From the NCBI GenBank assembly GCA_964539785.1, contig CAZIJQ010000069.1, positions 1 to 11,137 on the forward strand: a stretch of 11,137 bases of DNA, written 5' to 3'. The notes under the pieces are model-generated. The model had not been told where the DNA came from, searched no databases, and saw only the letters and a list, made by a program, of their open reading frames with translations. Below, one piece after another: positions 6,508 through 11,137 of this stretch. Made by a program: the position numbers and the translations under genes. This DNA comes from JABMPO01 sp964539785. Its GTDB lineage: Bacteria; Fidelibacterota; Marinisomatia; Marinisomatales; TCS56. The stretch's first letter is position 1, and each line of letters begins with the position of its first letter.

Positions 6508-8346
6508 ATGCAGGAATATAATCTTGGGAATCTTAAACGAAACGGTCTGACAATAATCATCCTGGGACTTTTAATGGTCGTCAATGTTTGTTATACCCAA
6601 TCCGGGGAAAGCGCACTCACCGCCGACATTGACAGTAAAGTAGCCCAACTTGTTGGGTCAATGACTCTTAATGAAAAAATTGGCCAGATTACCCAGGTAG
6701 ATAAACGCTATTTGAAAAAACCCAGTCATATTAAAAGTTATCACTTGGGATCCATCTTGAGTGGTGGCGGTTCAACTCCCGCCGTCAATGAGCCTACTGC
6801 CTGGGCCGATATGTACGATGACTATCAGTCAATTGCATTGCAAACACGTCTCGAAATTCCACTTATCTATGGCATCGATGCTGTACACGGACATAACAAT
6901 GTTGTTGGTGCTGTTGTCTTTCCACATAATGTAGGGCTGGGCTGTACTAACAACCCCGACCTTGTGCGGCAGGCATCTGCAATCACCGCCCAAGAAGTAT
7001 ATGCCACAGGCATTAACTGGACTTTCAGTCCCTGTGTGACTGTTCCGCAGGATGACCGCTGGGGACGATCCTACGAAGGTTATTCTGAGTCACCTGATAT
7101 TGTCAAAAAACTTGGTCGCGCCAGTGTGGAAGGTTACCAGGGTCAGTCACTAGCCGATGAAAACACAATTTTGGCCTGCGCCAAACATTTTATCGGCGAT
7201 GGTGGCACCACCTGGGGAACCGGACACGAAGGAATGATTGATCGTGGTAATACAATAGTCAATGATGAAACCCTCCGTAAAATTCACCTGCCCGGATATC
7301 TATCTACAATCGATGCTGGGGTTGGGTCAATCATGATTTCCTATAACAGCATTAATGGTACCAAGATGCACGGCAACGGTGATTTAATTAATGGGTTGCT
7401 GCGCGGTGAACTTGGTTATCCCGGTCTGATTGTATCGGACTGGGCCGGAATCGGTGAGATTCCCGGCAAAGATAAATCAGATATCGAAATCGCCATGAAC
7501 GCTGGTTTCGATATGATCATGGTTCCAGAGCATTATCAAAAATTTATCCGTCACTTAAAATCGCTGGTTAAATCAGGTCGAGTTCCCATGTCCCGCATCG
7601 ACAACGCTGTCAGCCGCATTTTGCGAATAAAATTCCAGCTTGATCTGTTTGAGCAACCATATGCCGACCGCAGCAATATTGATATGATCGGCAGTGACAA
7701 GCATCGCCAGGTGGCCCGTGATTGTGTTCGCCAATCAGTTGTGATGTTGAAAAATGACGGGATACTACCCTTTGCGAAGGATTTGTTGCGAGTCCATGTT
7801 ACTGGCCGATTTGCTGATGATGTTGGAGCACAATGCGGTGGATGGACAATCAGCTGGCAGGGAAATTCTGGCGATATAACACCGGGAACTTCTATTCTGG
7901 AAGCCGTCAAAAATACTGTAGGGACCAGCACCGTAGTAACAATCTCAGCCGACGGAAGCGGAACCAGCGGCGCTGATGTGGCAGTGGTTGTGATCGGGGA
8001 AAAACCCTACGCCGAAATGAACGGTGATCGTAAAGATTTGTGCCTGTCCCCTGAAGATATTGCAGCAGTAAAGCAAGTCAAAGCCAGTGGTGTTCCTTTT
8101 GTGGTAGTTTTGCTATCTGGCCGGCCTATGATCTTGGGCGACATGCTGGATGACTGCAATTCATTCCTGGCTGCCTGGTTGCCAGGTACCGAGGGACAAG
8201 GTATTGCGGATGTAATTTTTGGTGATTATAATCCAACTGGCCGGTTGTCCTATTCCTGGCCTAGATCAATGGATCAGATACCAATTAATTTTGGAGATGA
8301 GAATTACTCACCGCTGTTTGAGCTGGGGTACGGCCTAAGCTATTAA
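6508..8346 (+). CDS. Family 3 glycoside hydrolase, beta-glucan exohydrolase (beta-glucosidase)
   Basis: 612 residues. It should remove glucose from the non-reducing ends of beta-glucans and oligosaccharides, probably in the periplasm or outside the cell. The N terminus has an export signal (hydrophobic 13-27). The first domain has YGIDAVHGHN (121-130), DDRWGRSYEGYSE (182-194), KHFIGDGG (226-233) and the nucleophile D311 in GLIVSDWAG. The second domain has GGWTISWQG (444-452) and GEKPYAEMNGD (497-507), where E498 matches the acid/base of the barley ExoI type. The tryptophans in SDW and GGW match the two that clamp the sugar in ExoI. The length agrees with ExoI (605), and there is no C-terminal fibronectin-like domain, unlike many bacterial GH3 enzymes of about 750 residues. 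ExoI-type enzymes accept beta-1,3 and beta-1,4 links, which suits the lichenase downstream. The ATG at 6508 has only a weak ribosome site. First gene of a two-gene unit. Confidence 0.93.
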   Translation: MQEYNLGNLKRNGLTIIILGLLMVVNVCYTQSGESALTADIDSKVAQLVGSMTLNEKIGQITQVDKRYLKKPSHIKSYHLGSILSGGGSTPAVNEPTAWADMYDDYQSIALQTRLEIPLIYGIDAVHGHNNVVGAVVFPHNVGLGCTNNPDLVRQASAITAQEVYATGINWTFSPCVTVPQDDRWGRSYEGYSESPDIVKKLGRASVEGYQGQSLADENTILACAKHFIGDGGTTWGTGHEGMIDRGNTIVNDETLRKIHLPGYLSTIDAGVGSIMISYNSINGTKMHGNGDLINGLLRGELGYPGLIVSDWAGIGEIPGKDKSDIEIAMNAGFDMIMVPEHYQKFIRHLKSLVKSGRVPMSRIDNAVSRILRIKFQLDLFEQPYADRSNIDMIGSDKHRQVARDCVRQSVVMLKNDGILPFAKDLLRVHVTGRFADDVGAQCGGWTISWQGNSGDITPGTSILEAVKNTVGTSTVVTISADGSGTSGADVAVVVIGEKPYAEMNGDRKDLCLSPEDIAAVKQVKASGVPFVVVLLSGRPMILGDMLDDCNSFLAAWLPGTEGQGIADVIFGDYNPTGRLSYSWPRSMDQIPINFGDENYSPLFELGYGLSY

Positions 8347-8381
8347 ATAATAGCACTACTTAACCAGAGAGCAGGCCGCCA

Positions 8382-10217
8382 ATGGGTAAATTATTAATCA
8401 GGATTTTTAATTTAGGTGCCGTTTTCGTCGTGTTGCTGAATGCTCAAAATTATCATGGCGCTGAATTAAGAACAGTCGATTCCTACCTCTATGGTCGATT
8501 TGAAGTTCGTTTTAAACCAGCCAACGGCGAAGGTCTGGTTGCCTCTTTCTTCACCTACAATGATCTGAATCCAAGCACTCCCTGGAACGAAATCGATCTT
8601 GAAATTCTGGGTCGCTATGATAATATCGTTGATTTTGTAACCATTACCAGCGGGCAAAATATCCACAAGCATAATCATCTGATTGATTTCGACCCCCATA
8701 TAGACTTTCATACTTACGCTGTCGAATGGACACCAACTTATGTAGCATGGTTCGTTGATGATACTGAATTATTCCGCCAGACTCAAGCACACGTTCCTAC
8801 CCTGTCAGAACCGCAGAAAATAATGATGAATATCTGGCTGCCTGTTTATGAAGATTGGGTCGGCATTTGGGATGACAGGACCCTGCCGCGCTTCTCATAT
8901 TATGATCATGTTGCTTATGCCAGTTTTACACCGGATTCAGGCATCATCGGAACCAATTCAGATTTTTCCCCACAGTGGGTTGATAACTTCGATCAGTATG
9001 ACAGTACCCGCTGGGAAAAAAGCCATGATCATACCTGGGGCGGCAACCAGGCTCTACTGGTTCGCGAAAATATAGTCTATGATAATGGTAATTTGATTCT
9101 TTGTCTGACCGACCCGGACCAGGATGGTTATCTGGATAACTCACCACCGGCAATTATCTGGGCTCGTTCCAGTCCGGGGAAAATAGTCGCACGCTTTTCT
9201 GAGGAAGTGGATTCATCCCAAGCATCAAATCCAGCTAACTTTAGCAGTGCTGCCGGTACTATCACTGGTGCGTACTTCTGGCCTGACAGGCGTACCGTTA
9301 CACTATCTGTACCGGATATCGATCTCACAATCATCAGCAACCTGTTAGCTTTAGGTATGAAGGATGATTCTGACCCACCCAATTCAGCCACAGTACTGGT
9401 GACAACTATAATTAATCCGCAGCCCTTAACTTTTCCAGCTAATATAAATATTGGTGGCAGCGGTACAAATACTTACTTGGGTGACCAGTGGTGGTATGCT
9501 GATACCGAATACGGCCGCGAGGATGGATCTGCTACCTGGACTGATCAAGATATAACCAACACCAGCGATGACACCATCTATGCTGCTTCAGCTAATCGCC
9601 TGGTTACCTACCGGGTTCGGGTATCCCCAAGTATATACCGGTTGATACTCAATTTCAGTGAAAATTATTACGATCAAATCGGCAAACGGGTTTTTGATAT
9701 TTATTGTGAAGGTACCATGATTGCCAGTGACCTAGATCTGTTTGCACTGGTAGGCAAAAATTCGGCCTATAATATTATAATTGACAGTCTATTAGTAGAA
9801 GATGAATCAATCGACATAGTCTTTGCTGTAGATGAATTTGGCGATGGACTTTACGAATGGCGTGGTGCAACATTAAGTGGTCTAATCATTGAGCAATTGG
9901 AAGTATTAAATACCTTCGGCGCTAAATCAGGCTGGCCAGAAAGCTTCCACCTTGATCAAAATTTCCCAAATCCTTTTAATCAAAGTACCAGCATCACCTT
10001 TGCAGTAACCATTCAGTCAACTATAAATCTCTCAATTTTTGATCTTAGTGGTCGCTTGATTAAGGATCTGATAGATACTGAATTGCCAAGTGGTATCCAT
10101 ACCGCATACTGGAACGGTCGTGATCGATTTAACCAATTATCTCCCAGTGGTATATATTTTTATAGTTTGCACACTCAGGATTGGCGTCAATCTCGAAAAA
10201 TGCTTTTACTCAAATAA
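8382..10217 (+). CDS. Secreted circularly permuted GH16 lichenase with Ig-like, malectin and sorting domains
   Basis: 611 residues. A signal peptide (1-21) is followed by a family 16 endoglucanase in permuted order. The catalytic half comes first: GAELRTVDSYLYGRFEVRF (26-44), SFFTYN (55-60), WNEIDLEILG (68-77, with E70, D72 and E74 as ExDxE catalytic triad), DFHTYAVEWTP (108-118) and KIMMNIW (146-152). The strands that normally begin the fold follow: WVDNFDQYDSTRWEK (199-213) to ENIVYDNGNLILCLT (229-243). This is the order known in Fibrobacter succinogenes lichenase. The ExDxE spacing favours mixed-linkage beta-1,3-1,4-glucanase over laminarinase (ExDxxE). Next come an SbsA/Big-type Ig-like domain (about 254-345), a malectin-like carbohydrate-binding domain (about 350-507; WWYAD, YRLILNFSE, GKRVFDIYCEG) and a C-terminal type A sorting tail (about 522-611; LDQNFPNPFN, SGIYFYSL). 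It is thus likely surface-attached or released. CAGG lies 6 bases before the ATG; the gap to the GH3 gene is 35 bases. Confidence 0.93.
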   Translation: MGKLLIRIFNLGAVFVVLLNAQNYHGAELRTVDSYLYGRFEVRFKPANGEGLVASFFTYNDLNPSTPWNEIDLEILGRYDNIVDFVTITSGQNIHKHNHLIDFDPHIDFHTYAVEWTPTYVAWFVDDTELFRQTQAHVPTLSEPQKIMMNIWLPVYEDWVGIWDDRTLPRFSYYDHVAYASFTPDSGIIGTNSDFSPQWVDNFDQYDSTRWEKSHDHTWGGNQALLVRENIVYDNGNLILCLTDPDQDGYLDNSPPAIIWARSSPGKIVARFSEEVDSSQASNPANFSSAAGTITGAYFWPDRRTVTLSVPDIDLTIISNLLALGMKDDSDPPNSATVLVTTIINPQPLTFPANINIGGSGTNTYLGDQWWYADTEYGREDGSATWTDQDITNTSDDTIYAASANRLVTYRVRVSPSIYRLILNFSENYYDQIGKRVFDIYCEGTMIASDLDLFALVGKNSAYNIIIDSLLVEDESIDIVFAVDEFGDGLYEWRGATLSGLIIEQLEVLNTFGAKSGWPESFHLDQNFPNPFNQSTSITFAVTIQSTINLSIFDLSGRLIKDLIDTELPSGIHTAYWNGRDRFNQLSPSGIYFYSLHTQDWRQSRKMLLLK

Positions 10218-10223
10218 TACTGA

Positions 10224-10976
10224 TTACAAAGTTTTTATTCGGTCAAAAAAATCCCGTGCGTTCGGATACTTTGGATTGATCTTTACAAGTTGTTCCAATG
10301 TTTCTTGAGCGGCGGTACGATTTCCAGTCATCAGATAGGCACCGCTAAGATGGTACAATGTTTCCTGATGCTCCGTATTCATGGTTTTGGCCTTTTCCAA
10401 ATAATTTAAGGCCTGCCGGGCTTGGCGGAGCTGCATATAGATCTTGCCGACTTCCAGATAACTGAAATGATCATCGGTTAACTCCGTAACCCGTATAAGA
10501 ACTGGTAGAGCCTTTTTTGGTAACGCCGCTTCCAGAAAGATCTGACCTAATAATTTAAGACCCTTCCAGTTGTGGGGATAAGCAGTAGCCAGCCAACGCC
10601 CCTCTTGTATCGCAGCTTCAACCTGCTGATTTTCACGATAGTAAAAGGCCATTGCCAAATGAGCCTGCCAGTCATTGATCTGCTGGGCTAAAAATTCAAT
10701 GGCTATTTCTTCAATTTTGCTCTGTGGTTTGAACATTGATAGATTGGTTGCTCCACCCTTCGATTGGAATGGCCAGCCTGCTGTAAGCATTTCAATCTGA
10801 TAATCAGCAATCTGCTGGTCAAGAGCCGTCAAACGGTTAATTTCAGCAACACTGGTCGCAATTATTCGATCGCGATCTAGCTGACCCAATTTTAGCAAAT
10901 TGTTGGCAACGGTAGCTCCCACATAAACTTGCGCCATCAGTTGATAGCCCTTGATATTGGGATGCAAATGCTCCAA
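10224..10976 (-). CDS. C-terminal part of an SGNH hydrolase-TPR protein
   Basis: 250 residues from the TTG at 10976. It opens with EHLHPNIKGYQLMA, the last conserved block of SGNH/GDSL hydrolases, in which the histidine before PN is the catalytic base. A helical linker with LTALDQQIADYQIEMLTAGWPF (49-70) is followed by four tetratricopeptide repeats (about 103-136, 137-170, 171-203, 204-237; for example ALNYLEKAKTMN and AAQETLEQLVKINPKYPNA). The TTG is unlikely to be the real start: homologous-looking sequence continues upstream in the same frame, so this is the tail of a larger protein whose earlier part lies beyond the window edge and is separated by a stop codon. It is convergent with the glucanase, with 6 bases between the stops, and looks unrelated to the sugar locus. 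The function is not known; TPRs suggest a protein-binding role. Confidence 0.7.
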   Translation of the reverse strand: MEHLHPNIKGYQLMAQVYVGATVANNLLKLGQLDRDRIIATSVAEINRLTALDQQIADYQIEMLTAGWPFQSKGGATNLSMFKPQSKIEEIAIEFLAQQINDWQAHLAMAFYYRENQQVEAAIQEGRWLATAYPHNWKGLKLLGQIFLEAALPKKALPVLIRVTELTDDHFSYLEVGKIYMQLRQARQALNYLEKAKTMNTEHQETLYHLSGAYLMTGNRTAAQETLEQLVKINPKYPNARDFFDRIKTL

Positions 10977-11137
10977 GAAAAGATCGTCGCCAGGTATGCC
11001 ACCCTCTGAATTTGCATTATAAATGCTGTCAACCCTGACCGCAATGCAAACATTATTATCAGACGCTAGAGAATCAATAACATTATTTAGCCTGTATTAT
11101 TCATGAGTCTTGAAAAGAAGAGTCTCCTTGTTTCCTA
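10977..11137 (-). pseudogene. Interrupted upstream part of the SGNH-TPR gene
   Basis: The frame of the TPR gene continues upstream of its TTG as SIYNANSEGGIPGDDLFLEH, typical of the segment preceding the HPN block in SGNH-TPR proteins. Further up is YRLNNVIDSLASDNN, then an in-frame TAA at 11097-11099, then GNKETLLFKTHE on the far side to the window edge. The two sides read as one helical segment broken by the stop. No ATG, GTG or TTG occurs between the stop and 10976. The choices are a decayed gene or a base-call error; the rest of the hydrolase domain would lie beyond 11137. TAA ends the other genes here, so recoding is unlikely. Confidence 0.55.

Noticed and set aside
6508..6600. Lipoprotein signal on the GH3 enzyme because of a cysteine at residue 28.
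   Set aside because: The residues before it (V-N-V-C) do not fit a lipobox; a plain export signal fits better.
7551..7931. Open frame of 126 codons antisense to the GH3 gene.
   Set aside because: It lies wholly within a well-supported gene and its translation shows no family motif.
8580..8612. Calling the GH16 enzyme a laminarinase (beta-1,3-glucanase).
   Set aside because: The active site is WNEIDLEILG with ExDxE spacing, and the whole domain matches lichenase blocks; laminarinases usually have ExDxxE.
10227..10273. CAAAGT / ACTTTG inverted repeat as a terminator between the convergent genes.
   Set aside because: A 6-pair stem with a 35-base loop is too weak, and it lies inside the coding end of the TPR gene.
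11097..11099. Reading the TAA as a recoded sense codon.
   Set aside because: TAA is the stop codon of the other genes in the window, so reassignment is not supported.

Overview
The window reads as one sugar-utilisation locus from a Gram-negative bacterium, probably in the Fibrobacterota-Chlorobi-Bacteroidota (FCB) superphylum, for example Neomarinimicrobiota, KSB1 or a relative. The grounds are a C-terminal type A secretion/sorting tail on the secreted glucanase (LDQNFPNPFN, then a WNGRD and SGIYFY pattern), a lichenase resembling the permuted Fibrobacter enzyme, a GDSL/SGNH-TPR protein of a kind I associate with these phyla, weak Shine-Dalgarno sites and moderate to low G+C. The phylum is inference; the gene families are read from the sequence.

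Layout. The minus strand carries, in transcription order, a membrane-anchored sugar-binding-type protein (6245-4926), a non-canonical sensor histidine kinase (4899-3433) and an NtrC-type sigma-54 response regulator (3418-1970), with gaps of 26 and 14 bases, so almost certainly one operon. After a 304-base gap comes an SGLT-type sodium/sugar symporter (1665-40) on the same strand. Divergent to the sensor operon, on the plus strand, are a family 3 beta-glucan exohydrolase (6508-8346) and, 35 bases on, a secreted family 16 lichenase-type glucanase (8382-10217). The right edge holds a convergent minus-strand gene encoding the end of an SGNH hydrolase fused to TPR repeats; its reading frame is broken by an in-frame TAA at 11097-11099.

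How it fits together (inference). The glucanase would cut mixed-linkage beta-1,3-1,4-glucan outside the cell, the exohydrolase would release glucose from the oligosaccharides, and the symporter would import the glucose. The binding protein, which has a membrane anchor and no ABC permease genes beside it, would detect oligosaccharide and signal through the kinase to the sigma-54 activator. A -24/-12 promoter (TGGCAT-N5-TTGC) lies 66 bases upstream of the exohydrolase start, exactly the promoter class such an activator needs, and a weaker copy lies upstream of the symporter.

Most notable points: the glucanase has its GH16 fold circularly permuted, as in the Fibrobacter succinogenes lichenase; it is followed by an Ig-like domain, a malectin domain and a sorting tail; and control appears to be by a binding protein-kinase-sigma-54 activator system whose kinase lacks a standard H box. 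I saw no tRNA, rRNA, CRISPR array or mobile element.
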